DNA from: Kitasatospora sp. SolWspMP-SS2h
GTDB lineage: Bacteria; Actinomycetota; Actinomycetes; Streptomycetales; Streptomycetaceae
DNA: 64,000 bases
Assembly (NCBI RefSeq): GCF_003259315.1
Contig: NZ_QLLT01000032.1
Coordinates: forward strand, 1 to 64,000
Direction: 5' to 3'
Both the position numbers and the translations under genes were made by a program. Positions within the stretch are counted from its first letter, which is position 1, and each line of letters starts with the position of its first letter. Below are positions 8,469-16,713 of this stretch, piece after piece. The notes below the pieces were generated by a model. That model did no database searches, was not told where the DNA came from, and was given only the letters and a program-made list of their open reading frames with translations.

Positions 8469-8829
8469 GGAGGAACAGCCGCCCGGCCTCGGCCGCGGGC
8501 CGAAAGTCGAAGACGCCGGTGAACGGACCGGTCACCAGCAGCAGGGTGCGGTGGTCGCGCAGGCGGCGGCGCCAGTGGCGGTCCGCGCCGACCTCGCCGT
8601 CGAACCAGACCGTCGCGCCGGGGCGGTGGAGGGTCAGGCGGTAGTCGTCCAGGACCGCCGACCAGCCCGGTCGCGGTCCGGCGGCCAGGCCGAGTCCGGT
8701 GGTGCGGTCCGCCCAGCCGTCCCCGGCGAAAACCGGGCGGTCGGGGGCGGCGGGCAGGACCAGGGCCGCACGCCCGTCGGGCATCAACTCCGGCCAGGGC
8801 CGCCCGCGCAGGCCGCTGCCGCTGATCAT
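8434..8829 (-). CDS. hypothetical protein
   Basis: The product is 131 residues from the ATG at 8829; a GTG two codons upstream is an alternative. No family is recognised. The sequence has a hydrophobic core (RTLLLVTGPFTGVFDF, GRLFLLTVSARLAG) without membrane segments, suggesting a small beta-rich soluble protein. It is convergent with the remnant at 8145-8468, which it overlaps by about 35 bp. Confidence 0.5.
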   Translation of the reverse strand: MISGSGLRGRPWPELMPDGRAALVLPAAPDRPVFAGDGWADRTTGLGLAAGPRPGWSAVLDDYRLTLHRPGATVWFDGEVGADRHWRRRLRDHRTLLLVTGPFTGVFDFRPAAEAGRLFLLTVSARLAGDL

Positions 8830-9064
8830 CTCCACACCCGTGCAGTTCCCCCCGCCCGAACCGCTCACCCCACCGCCCCAGGGACAACACCACCAGACAG
8901 GAAACAGCACCGGGAAGGACGGCAACCTCCAAGCCGGCCGCCCGACTGTCAGGGTCGTCCTGACAGGCGGGTAGCGGACGGGGTCCGTGTCCGGCGGGGT
9001 TCACCAACCCGGCCCGTGCTGCCGCTCTCCCGACCTCGCCGGACCGGGGAGGAGTTGGGAAGGC

Positions 9065-9631
9065 ATGGACTCCCTCCCCGCCCCCGGTCCGGTCACCCTC
9101 GTCCAGCACCCCGACGAGGAACAGCGCCAGGCCCTGCGCCTCGACCACCAGGACACCCCGTACGAGACGGACGAGCGCGAGCAGCGGGCGCTGGCGCGGG
9201 CCGCCGAAGCCGGACGGGCGGCCGCCCGCTGGGTGCGGGAACTGGCCGGGCGCCAGGGCGAGCACACGCACGCCCAGGCGCTGCTGAACGCCGCCGAGGC
9301 GGTGGAGGCCGCCAGCGGGACGGCGATCGTGCCAGGTGGCCAAGGCGTGCCGGGCGAGGAGGGCGGGGCGCCGGGCACCGACCACCGGCAGGCACTGCTA
9401 CCCGGCGTGCTGCTCGGCCCCGTCCACCACACCCAGGACGTCGAGACACTACCCGCCCTGACCGGCACCGAACGCCTGGACCTGGTCGCGGCATGCACGC
9501 TCGCCGCCGCCATGCCCTCCACCACCCTCGGCTACTACCCACTCGAACTCGAAGCCCTGACGGGCGCTCTGGAGGCCGCTGTGCGCTCCGGACGGGGGAT
9601 CCTGACCGGCCACCGGGTCCGGCAGCGCTAA
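9065..9631 (+). CDS. hypothetical helical protein
   Basis: The product is 188 residues from the ATG at 9065, with ggaggagttgggaagg just upstream. It is rich in alanine, glutamate and arginine and largely alpha-helical, with residues TDEREQRALARAAEAGRAAA forming a probable amphipathic helix. No conserved domain is recognised. It ends about 380 bp before the RHS cassette array. Confidence 0.55.
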   Translation: MDSLPAPGPVTLVQHPDEEQRQALRLDHQDTPYETDEREQRALARAAEAGRAAARWVRELAGRQGEHTHAQALLNAAEAVEAASGTAIVPGGQGVPGEEGGAPGTDHRQALLPGVLLGPVHHTQDVETLPALTGTERLDLVAACTLAAAMPSTTLGYYPLELEALTGALEAAVRSGRGILTGHRVRQR

Positions 9632-10010
9632 AGGGCCCGCCGGAGGCTCCGGGGTGCCCTTCGCGTCGGTCGGCGACCGGGTCGGCCGGTGGCACTCACC
9701 CATCACTCACTCGCCCCGTGGACGGACGCCCGTAGCTGCTCACGGCCGTGAGGGCATGCTTTCCGGGGCCGAGTGAGTGGCGGGTGAGTAGCCGTCACCA
9801 GCGCCCGGCCGCCGGGCGGGGAGGAGGCCGGAGATGTGGCCACCAGGCAGGAGCCCGCGCTACCGCCAGTGCGGCGAGCCGGTGCGATCGGCGGCGGGGC
9901 AGCGGTGTGCCGCCGCACCCGCAAACCCACCGCCGACCCCGAGACGGGGGCAGCACCCGCCACGGCGCCGAACTGCTCTTGTATGTCCTTACCGAGCGCG
10001 AGCCGAAGCC
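9632..10010. repeat. intergenic region with a nested inverted repeat
   Basis: No gene is supported. CTCACCCATCACTCACTCG at 9695-9713 faces CGAGTGAGTGGCGGGTGAG at 9770-9788, an imperfect inverted repeat with a small inner palindrome ctcacggccgtgag between the arms. It could be a terminator, a protein-binding site or a recombination site bordering the RHS array. Confidence 0.55.
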
Positions 10011-10061
10011 CTCGGGCGTGGATGGCCCACCAGCAAAGCTGGTGGGCCATCCACGCCCGAG
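10011..10061. terminator. 24-bp perfect hairpin ending RHS module 4
   Basis: Two perfectly complementary 24-base arms (10011-10034 and 10038-10061) are separated by the loop aaa; the inner part reads GGCCCACCAGC-aaa-GCTGGTGGGCC. It follows the stop of the 69-residue membrane gene by 12 bp and is the first of four inverted repeats that close the modules of the RHS array. No U-run follows on the minus strand, so it could also be an RNA-stability or recombination element. Confidence 0.75.
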
Positions 10062-10072
10062 CCCAAATTTAC

Positions 10073-10282
10073 TTACATGAGATTCCCGCTCCGCTTGTCA
10101 CGCCCGACTTCGATCACTCCTCGCACCATTGCCGCGATACCGACAATTACGATAAATACGGAAATCCATACGCAGAGCTTCGGATAGTGCGCTACGGCAA
10201 ACCAGACGAAGATCATAGACCCCATGATGATCGAACTCGCCGACCATTTAATTCGAGTAGTTCCCCGTATTTTTTTATTCAT
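10073..10282 (-). CDS. small membrane protein, putative partner of RHS tip 4
   Basis: The product is 69 residues with two membrane helices (about residues 16-33 and 37-54) and basic ends. The ATG overlaps the stop of the preceding RHS tip by eight bases and is preceded by GAAAGGCG, indicating coupled translation. The DNA is clearly AT-richer than the flanks. Position suggests an immunity protein for the adjacent hydrophobic tip; no sequence family is recognised. Confidence 0.65.
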   Translation of the reverse strand: MNKKIRGTTRIKWSASSIIMGSMIFVWFAVAHYPKLCVWISVFIVIVGIAAMVRGVIEVGRDKRSGNLM

Positions 10283-10811
10283 CTTTTCGCCTTTCTTGCC
10301 ACAGCGAAGTGAGCTTTCCTGCGACGCCTCCCAAAACCCCCCAGACTGCGCATGACTCCAAGCCCCCCTTCACGGATCCCGAACTCAGATACTCACTCAT
10401 AAAACCAGCGGAGCACCCGCCGACGGCACCTGCAGCAACCGGATTACCGGTGAGGGCGAAGACTGCTACAGCAGATACCGCGCCGACAGTTGCAGAGGCC
10501 AGGTTCGCGGCCAAGTCGAATGTGCCGTTAGGCTCGGCGTGGTTGACAGGGTCGCCCGCGGCGTAGGCGTAGGTGCTGGTCTCGCGACCGGAGAGGTCGG
10601 GTTGGGTGAAGCGGCCCAGGGCGGGGTCGCAGGAGCGGGCGCCCAGCTTGTAGAGGCCGGTGGGGTCGAGGTAGGCGCCGGTGTAGCGCCAGGGCCGGGC
10701 TACGCTCTCGGTGGTGGTGCGGGCGGTGCCGTAGGGGGTGTAGGTGTAGAGGTCCGACGATTCTTCCGCCGTCCACAGAAGCAGCCGCACATCGTCCGCG
10801 GCTACTTCCAT
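10275..10811 (-). pseudogene. displaced RHS C-terminal tip, module 4
   Basis: From about 10752 the frame repeats the last ~75 residues of the RHS core (YTPYGTARTTTESVARPWRY, then DPTGLYKLGARSCDPALGRF and DPVNHAEPNG) and then diverges into a unique hydrophobic tip (about 85 residues) rich in Gly/Ala/Val, ending LTSLWQERRKDE. The upstream 20 residues are unrelated and no full RHS precedes it, so it is an orphan tip. It could be expressed only after recombination into the intact RHS gene at 12818-16066, or from an internal start. Core changes such as SCDP (for YYDP) and AEPNG (for TDPNG) fit relaxed selection. Confidence 0.75.
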
Positions 10812-10916
10812 GGCCCGTACGCCCGCTACATCACCGAGGTGCCAGGAATTTAGCGTTTCGGGTCAATACATCACCTAATCAAGTTCAGAAGCAGTGATTC
10901 GAGGATAATGCGCCGC

Positions 10917-10944
10917 GAGGGGGTCGGCTGCAGCCAACCCCCTC
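10917..10944. terminator. hairpin ending RHS module 3
   Basis: GAGGGGGTCGGCTG is followed at once by CAGCCAACCCCCTC, a 14-bp palindrome with one mismatch, 64 bp after the stop of the 43-residue gene. It holds the same place as the hairpins that close the other modules. Confidence 0.6.
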
Positions 10945-11008
10945 ACTTCTTCCAGAAATGGACCAAATATAAGGATTTCACCTTTTTTGAAGTCCATTGA
11001 GAAGATTT

Positions 11009-11140
11009 TTAGCGCTGATTCTGCTTGCGCTCTTTACGGCGGAGGAAGAAATCGTTAGCCGCTGAAGATCGAGACCATTTGGAGAGAATCATCAACGCAA
11101 CCGCCCCCACAATGGCAAGAATAATCCAGATGGTAGACAT
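11009..11140 (-). CDS. 43-residue single-span membrane protein, partner of RHS tip 3
   Basis: From the ATG at 11140 (GAAAGGA with five-base spacing) the product begins MSTIWIILAIVGAVALMIL, one membrane helix, followed by a basic tail ending RRKERKQNQR. It starts 10 bp after the stop of RHS tip 3. It is below normal gene-calling length but has a good ribosome-binding site and the same position as the other small membrane genes of the array. Proposed immunity or accessory protein. Confidence 0.6.
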   Translation of the reverse strand: MSTIWIILAIVGAVALMILSKWSRSSAANDFFLRRKERKQNQR

Positions 11141-11150
11141 GGAGATCCTT

Positions 11151-11666
11151 TCATATAAGGGCGCCGATGATGTCGCCCAAATCCTTGAGCGCACTGACTG
11201 TATTAATTGCGTCGCCAGCGCCTTCATCCATGTAGTCACCGACCAGGTCGGTGGCCACATCTGATGCGCAGCCGATTCCGAAAGAAACTGCCGCACCGAT
11301 ACCAGTTTCGGTGACCCCGGTCGCAAGGCCTATGCCAGCTGCCATGCCGCCGCCCTTAACACAGCTAAGAGCGTAACTACCTGCCGAGGAAAGGCCGTTG
11401 GGGTCGGTGTGGTTGACGGGGTCGCCTGCGGTGTAGGCGTAGGGGTTGGTCTCGCGGCCGGAGGGGTCGGGTTGGGTGAAGCGGCCCAGGGCGGGGTCGT
11501 AGGAGCGGGCGCCCATCTTGTAGAGGCCGGTGGGGTCGAGGTAGGCGCCGGTGTAGCGCCAGGGCTGGGCGACGGTCTCGGTGGTGGTGCGGGCGGTGCC
11601 GTAGGGGGTGTAGGTGCAGGCGCCGACCTGCCCGAGATTCAGATCGCGCTCTGGTCCGGGATGCAC
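11151..11666 (-). pseudogene. displaced RHS C-terminal tip, module 3
   Basis: From about 11625 the frame copies the RHS core end (YTPYGTARTTTETVAQPWRY through DPVNHTDPNGL) and then carries a unique hydrophobic, Gly-rich tip of about 80 residues (GGGMAAGIGLATGVTETGIG and GAAVSFGIGC) ending DLGDIIGALI. The sequence upstream of 11625 is not RHS-like, so this is an orphan tip without its own RHS body. Confidence 0.75.
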
Positions 11667-11729
11667 AATTAGGTGCTGGTTGGAGCGCTACTGAACCTTC
11701 ACCCACTGGAGGCAGCCCACAGAACCGGC

Positions 11730-11771
11730 AGTGCGCGAGGCGCCTAAATTAAACTAGGAGCCTCGCGCACT
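11730..11771. terminator. hairpin ending RHS module 2
   Basis: AGTGCGCGAGGC at 11730-11741 pairs perfectly with GCCTCGCGCACT at 11760-11771 around an AT-rich 18-base loop, 37 bp beyond the stop of the 62-residue membrane gene. Confidence 0.65.
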
Positions 11772-11808
11772 CTCGACCCGCGCCCGATCTTTAAAGATTT
11801 ACGTCAAA

Positions 11809-11997
11809 TCATTTTCTCCGATCCGATATGGAATGCGCACCCCATGATGCGAAGAGAACCACTGCGGCGACCGCGACTGTGCATAGAATCGCCTCCCATG
11901 CGGCGATGTTTGCCTGCCAGATGAAAATCATTACCATCATAATCGCCAGCATGGCAAGAAGCCAGAGAGCGAACCTTGCTGCGCCGTTTTTTACCAT
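11809..11997 (-). CDS. 62-residue two-span membrane protein, partner of RHS tip 2
   Basis: ATG at 11997 with AAGGAAGG upstream. Two hydrophobic helices (about residues 8-29 and 33-52) and a short basic tail make it a small inner-membrane protein. It lies 56 bp after RHS tip 2. The local DNA is AT-rich compared with the array core. No family is recognised; immunity is inferred from position only. Confidence 0.6.
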   Translation of the reverse strand: MVKNGAARFALWLLAMLAIMMVMIFIWQANIAAWEAILCTVAVAAVVLFASWGAHSISDRRK

Positions 11998-12053
11998 GCG
12001 ATGGATTCCTTCCTTATCGCAGCCACACCACGGGCCAACGGGCGGCCGACTGC

Positions 12054-12551
12054 TCAGAAACCAGGAACGAAGGGCGCCAGCAAGCCCGCGCCCACTCCCG
12101 CTTCGAGATATCCTTCAGGGTCGAGTCCGAGCATTGCGGCTGTACCACCCGCTGCAGCGCCTCCCCACAGGCCAGCGGTAACGCTGCCGGCCAGAGCGCA
12201 TCCGATTCCCGCAGTTCCGGCACATGCGGGAGCGATGATGGCCGCTGCACCGGCGACTGCGAGCACACCCGCGACACCGACGACCACGTCCTTCCACGCG
12301 AACAAGCCGTTGGGGTCGGTGTGGTTGACGGGGTCGCCCGCGGTGTAGGCGTAGGTGTTGGTCTCGCGGCCCGACGGGTCGGGTTGGGTGAAGCGGCCCA
12401 AGGCAGGGTCGTAGGAGCGGGCGCCCAGCTTGTAGATAACTGTGGGATCGAGAGGAATTCCAGCTTGACAAGGGGGAACCATAGCAAACTCCACCGCAGC
12501 GCGAAATCGACGATAAAGAGCACTGGCCGGCCGGATACTGTCGACATCCAT
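12054..12551 (-). pseudogene. displaced RHS C-terminal tip, module 2
   Basis: An ATG at 12551 opens a frame of 165 residues. The first ~32 are unrelated; then it joins the RHS core at LDPTVIYKLGARSYDPALGR and runs through DPVNHTDPNGL into a hydrophobic tip of about 75 residues (VVVGVAGVLAVAGAAAIIAP, then CAGTAGIGCALAGSVTAG) ending APFVPGF. The shorter core homology (about 130 bp) makes it the most truncated of the three orphan tips. Confidence 0.7.
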
Positions 12552-12577
12552 GGTGAGAACAAATACTAAATGCAACA

Positions 12578-12618
12578 GCGCTTGCGTGGCGGATTATCTA
12601 AGCCCACCACGCAAGCGC
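12578..12618. terminator. hairpin ending RHS module 1
   Basis: GCGCTTGCGTGG at 12578-12589 pairs perfectly with CCACGCAAGCGC at 12607-12618 (17-base loop), starting 13 bp after the stop of the 57-residue membrane gene. Confidence 0.65.
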
Positions 12619-12631
12619 CATCCCATGCACT

Positions 12632-12805
12632 TTAAACCATAATGCCAAAAACCAGACTCGCCATGAGCAAGACGGCCGCAGTCAATGCAGCCACTCTATA
12701 CACCTTCCCAGCGTCTCTGCGTTCTGAATTCTTTATGGAAAGAATGAAAAATATTGCCATAGCCGCCCCGCACCCAATGATGAGCGCATAGGCCAGAGTC
12801 TGCAT
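12632..12805 (-). CDS. 57-residue two-span membrane protein, partner of the intact RHS protein
   Basis: From the ATG at 12805 (GAGGGAAATAAG directly upstream) the product begins MQTLAYALIIGCGAAMAIFF, continues LSIKNSERRDAGKVYR and ends in a second hydrophobic helix LTAAVLLMASLVFGIMV. It starts 12 bp after the stop of the intact RHS gene and holds the position of an immunity gene. It is short enough to be missed by automated callers. Function is not known. Confidence 0.65.
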   Translation of the reverse strand: MQTLAYALIIGCGAAMAIFFILSIKNSERRDAGKVYRVAALTAAVLLMASLVFGIMV

Positions 12806-12817
12806 CTTATTTCCCTC

Positions 12818-15800
12818 CTAGCAATTTTCAGAGAACAGGCATGCCGCGCCCTCGACTGCCAAAGCGATACCGATCGCTCCACCGATGCCCGCCGAGACGC
12901 CGATGACGACCGGTGAAGTTGCGACAAGTCCTACGATTCCAGCTACCGCACCGACGGTTCCCAAGGCGAAGTTCACATATTCCAGCGGGGAATTTTCCAG
13001 GCCGTTGGGGTCGGTGTGGTTGACGGGGTCGCCCGCGGTGTAGGCGTAGGCGTTGGTCTCGCGGCCGGAGGGGTCGGGTTGGGTGAAGCGGCCCAGGGCG
13101 GGGTCGTAGTAGCGGGCGCCCAGCTTGTAGAGGCCGGTGGGGTCGAGGTAGGCGCCGGTGTAGCGCCAGGGCTGGGCGACGCTCTCGGTGGTGGTGCGGG
13201 CGGTGCCGTAGGGGGTGTAGGTGTAGGCGTCGACCTGCTGACCGGCGGAGTTGACCACGGTGGTCACCGAGCCCTGGGCGTCGGTGAGGTAGTGGTAGGT
13301 GGCGCCGGAGCGGGTCATACCGGTGAGGGTGCCCGAGGGTTCGCGGATCATGCCGGTGAGGGTGGTGCCGGACTGGATCGCCGCGACGCCCAGGGCGGTG
13401 TTGGCGAAGTCGGTGGTGCCCAGGCGGGTGCGCTCGCCGCTGTCGGTGCCGGCGTAGGCGGCGTCCAGGTGGGTGCCGCCGGTGGTGATCCCGGCCAACT
13501 GCGTGAACTCGGACCAGGTTTCGGCGCTGCGGGCACCGGCCGGGGAGGCCGCGCCGGTCTCGTTGCCGGCGCCGTCGTAGGACCAGCCCGCGGTGGAGCC
13601 GTTCGCGGTGGTGAGTTCGCTGGCGGCGTTGTAGCCGTAGGTGGCGGTCTGGCCGGTGCAGGTGCTGGCGGAGGTGGCGGTGGTGTTGGTGGTGGTGAGG
13701 TTGCCGGCGTTGTCGTAGCAGTAGAGCCAGCCGGCGGTGCGGGTGCCGGAGGTGTTGGTCTCCACCGCGCGGGTGAGGCGGCCCAGGGTGGTGTAGGCGT
13801 AGGTGGTCTTGTTGCCCGCGTTGTCGGTGCGGGTGGCGGTCTTGGTGCCGTCGCTGCCGCCCGCGCCGGTGGTGTAGGTGTAGGCGAGCTTGGAGAGGAC
13901 CGTGCCGGTGCCGCTGGTGGCGGTGATCGAGGTGGGGCGGCCGTCGTTGTCGAACGTGGTGTCCTGCTTCGCGCCGCCGGGGAACGTCGTGTTCTTGCGG
14001 TGGTTGTTGCTGTCGTAGTCGTAGGTGGTCTTCGCGCCGCCGGGTTCGGTGAGCGAGGTGAGGCGGTTGGCGTCGTCGTAGCCGTAGGTGATCGTGCCCG
14101 ACGGGTCGCTGTACTCGTCGACGTTCCCGGCCGCGTCGTAGCACAGCGCCGACTCGTCGCCGGTGGTCAGCTTGCGCCACGTCTCACGGCCCAGCGGGTC
14201 GTACTTGAAGTTCGAGATGCCCGCCGCGTCGTGGCGCTGCGTCAGGTTTCCGTCCGTGTCGTAGTCCAGCTCGACACGGGAGTTGGGGGTGTCGACGACG
14301 GTGGGCCGGTCGTGCTTGTCGTACTCGTAGGTGGTCTTCAGGCCGCGCCCGTCGGTCACCGAGGCCGGGCGGCCGGCGCTGTCGTAGGTGATCGTGGTCT
14401 TGCCCAGCGGGGCGGGCGGGGTGACAGTGGTCAGGTTGCCCTGGGTGTCGTAGGCAAAGGTGGTGGTATTGCCGCCCTGGTCGGTGGCCGAGCAGCGCTG
14501 CCCCTGGAAGCCGCCGCAGGTCGGGGTGGCGGGGTTGTAGGTGTAGTCGAGGTGGGCGGCACTGCCACCGGTGGTGGTGTCCTTGGCCTGGGTGAGGTTG
14601 CCGGAGTCGTCGTAGCTGTAGGTGGTCTGGTTGCCCTGGGGGTCGGTGAGGGTGGCGGGCAGCTGGGCGCCGCCGCGGGCCGCGTAGCCGCCCAGCAGGG
14701 CGGTGGCCCCCAGCGGGAGTTTGGCGGAGGTGGGGTTGTTGCCGCTCCAGCCGAAGGTCGTGGTGTTGCCCGGGGTCGTGCCCACGCCGAGGGCGTCGGT
14801 GGCGGTGGCCTGGTTGTGCGAGGCGTCCCAGGTGGTGGAGCGCGAGTGGTGCAGTGCGTCCTCGACCGAGGTGCTCTGCCCGCTGCCGTCGTGGGTGTAG
14901 ATGGTGTTGTGGCCGGCCGGGTCGGTGACCGTCGTCGTGCCCGCACTCCCGTTGGAGGCCGAGTACGCGTACAGGGTCGTCAGGCCGGTACTGCCACCGG
15001 CGGTGGTGATGCGGGTGACGGAGGTGACCCGGTTTCCGCTGTCGTAGGTGAAGGCAGTCGCCCGGCCCTCGGGGGTGGTGGCCTTCACCACCCGGTGGCT
15101 GGAGTCGTAGGCGTAGACGGTCGGGTGGTTCTCGGTATCGGTGACGGTCAGCACCTGCGCGCTGTCCGGGCCGCTGAACGCGTAGGAGACGGTGCGGCCG
15201 GTGCTGTCGGTGGCCTTCCACGTGTTGGTGCCCGTGGCGGTGAGGTCGATCCAGCGGCCCGAGCGGGCGTCGGTGGCCCTGAACCCGGTGATGGAGCCGT
15301 TGGTGTCGGTGTGCTGGGCGACGTTGACCGCGTCGCCGTTGCGGTCGGTGATCGACGCCAGGCTGCCGGAGGCGTTGTAGGTCTCCTTCGTGCCGTCCTT
15401 GCGGTGCAGCAGCGTCCAGGTGCCGCCCGCGTTGTGGGTCAGCGAGACGTCGTAGCCGGTGGCCACCTGGTAGGTGCCGTCGGCGTTCGCGCCGAAGGTG
15501 ACGGCCTCCCCCGACTGCCCGTAGGCGACCACGCTGGTGGCGGACGACACCAGGTAGCGGTCGAAACCGGCGAACCAACCGTGGCCCAGCGGCCCGGACG
15601 GGCTCGCGGTCGAGTTGAAGCTGCGAGTCAACTGCAGGCGCTGGCCCACCGCCGCCAGGTCCAGGTCTGTGGCGGCCAGCAGTAGGTTCCCGGTCGCCAG
15701 GTTCACCTTCGCCACCAGCGCGTCGTGCAGGCGCACCGACGTGTAGGTGTTCCACGGGATCTCGCCCTGCCCCGAGCCCGCCACCGCCTGCGAGGACAGG

Positions 15801-16066
15801 GCGCCCTGCGGCGAGGCGGAGCGCTGCGCCGACGCCGGAGCGCCGACGGGGTTCGAGGGCTGCGAAGCCGGCGCGGTGGTCACCCCCACCGGGACCGCCG
15901 GAACGGCCAGCGCCGCACCCGAACCCCACCCCGACGGCGCCGCCGGCGCCGCCGGCGCCGCCCAGGAAACCCCCGGCACCAACGCCCCGGCCACCGCCAG
16001 CACCACTGCCACCGCACTGGAACGAGCATGCCGAAGCGACGTGCTCCGGGCACGTGAAGAACGCAT
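12818..16066 (-). CDS. secreted RHS/YD-repeat protein with hydrophobic C-terminal tip
   Basis: The product is 1082 residues from the ATG at 16066 (GGGGGG four bases upstream); the open frame to 16132 adds no convincing start. A Sec-type signal peptide (basic start, then VAVVLAVAGALVPGVSWA) is followed by a low-complexity Ala/Pro/Ser region, a DUF6531-like module (VNLATGNLLLAATDLDLAAV, LTRSFNS) and many YD repeats of the YDxxGxxxxxT type. The RHS core ends with YYDPALGRFTQPDPSGRE and DPVNHTDPNGL. The last ~57 residues are an unrelated glycine-rich hydrophobic tip (LGTVGAVAGIVGLVATSPVV) ending LFSENC. RHS shells normally encapsulate and deliver a toxic tip; a membrane-acting tip is inferred. 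The 57-residue membrane gene follows at once. Confidence 0.9.
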   Translation of the reverse strand: MRSSRARSTSLRHARSSAVAVVLAVAGALVPGVSWAAPAAPAAPSGWGSGAALAVPAVPVGVTTAPASQPSNPVGAPASAQRSASPQGALSSQAVAGSGQGEIPWNTYTSVRLHDALVAKVNLATGNLLLAATDLDLAAVGQRLQLTRSFNSTASPSGPLGHGWFAGFDRYLVSSATSVVAYGQSGEAVTFGANADGTYQVATGYDVSLTHNAGGTWTLLHRKDGTKETYNASGSLASITDRNGDAVNVAQHTDTNGSITGFRATDARSGRWIDLTATGTNTWKATDSTGRTVSYAFSGPDSAQVLTVTDTENHPTVYAYDSSHRVVKATTPEGRATAFTYDSGNRVTSVTRITTAGGSTGLTTLYAYSASNGSAGTTTVTDPAGHNTIYTHDGSGQSTSVEDALHHSRSTTWDASHNQATATDALGVGTTPGNTTTFGWSGNNPTSAKLPLGATALLGGYAARGGAQLPATLTDPQGNQTTYSYDDSGNLTQAKDTTTGGSAAHLDYTYNPATPTCGGFQGQRCSATDQGGNTTTFAYDTQGNLTTVTPPAPLGKTTITYDSAGRPASVTDGRGLKTTYEYDKHDRPTVVDTPNSRVELDYDTDGNLTQRHDAAGISNFKYDPLGRETWRKLTTGDESALCYDAAGNVDEYSDPSGTITYGYDDANRLTSLTEPGGAKTTYDYDSNNHRKNTTFPGGAKQDTTFDNDGRPTSITATSGTGTVLSKLAYTYTTGAGGSDGTKTATRTDNAGNKTTYAYTTLGRLTRAVETNTSGTRTAGWLYCYDNAGNLTTTNTTATSASTCTGQTATYGYNAASELTTANGSTAGWSYDGAGNETGAASPAGARSAETWSEFTQLAGITTGGTHLDAAYAGTDSGERTRLGTTDFANTALGVAAIQSGTTLTGMIREPSGTLTGMTRSGATYHYLTDAQGSVTTVVNSAGQQVDAYTYTPYGTARTTTESVAQPWRYTGAYLDPTGLYKLGARYYDPALGRFTQPDPSGRETNAYAYTAGDPVNHTDPNGLENSPLEYVNFALGTVGAVAGIVGLVATSPVVIGVSAGIGGAIGIALAVEGAACLFSENC
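13006..13226 (-). repeat. RHS core 3' segment present in four copies
   Basis: About 220 bp encoding the end of the RHS core recurs at 11398-11618 and 10527-10752, and a shorter part at 12308-12440. The copies differ at only a few positions, far less than their flanking tips. Such shared cores are the substrate by which RHS loci swap tips through homologous recombination. Confidence 0.9.
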
Positions 16067-16713
16067 CTTCCCCCCAAGGAAGACATCCACCGACCCCGAC
16101 GGCCGGCGAGCCGCACGAACGTTCCCACACACACCGACCCGGAAAGAGGCCCCCGTCTACCCACGAACTTCCCTACCAGGCACCCGAAACCGGCCAACTC
16201 CCACCGACGCCCGAAACACCACCAACCACCCACCGCCGTACCGCGATCCGATCATGACCGGCACATGCCACAGGCATGACCGGTGGTGATCCGCCGCACC
16301 CCACCCGGCGCACTTCCCCGCGCCACCCCATGCGCCCCACCTACAACGTCCGGAACACACCCACCCACATCAGGCCGCGAAACCCCCGAACCCGACAAAC
16401 AGGCCCCGTCCCCACCAACATCCCAGAACGCCACCACAAGAACACAACACCACCACCGAAACGGCCAGGAGCCTGCGTTCGCGATCGCGCCCTCGACACC
16501 GCCGGCTGCGACCGGCCCGGGCCCGCGCAGCCGGCGGCAGGGAGCGGTGGGAGCGGGCCCGGGCCCGCGAAGCACCCGTACCACCTCCTGCGGCAGCACC
16601 CCGCCCGGCAGGAGGGACACGAAGAGACCGAGGAAGCGACAGCACGGCACCGGCACCGGCACTGCGCCAGAACGTGACGCCCCGGCCGCCAGGCAAGGCC
16701 ACCCGCCGGGGAA
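16067..16713. other. intergenic region upstream of the RHS gene
   Basis: No gene is supported. At 16254-16283 catgaccgg occurs twice 21 bp apart with a small inner palindrome tgccacaggca, a candidate operator for the minus-strand RHS transcript. The rest is C/A-rich without coding character. Confidence 0.45.

Noticed and set aside
13016..15685. 889-residue plus-strand frame
   Set aside because: Antisense shadow of the RHS gene at 12818-16066; it has no signal or domain pattern.
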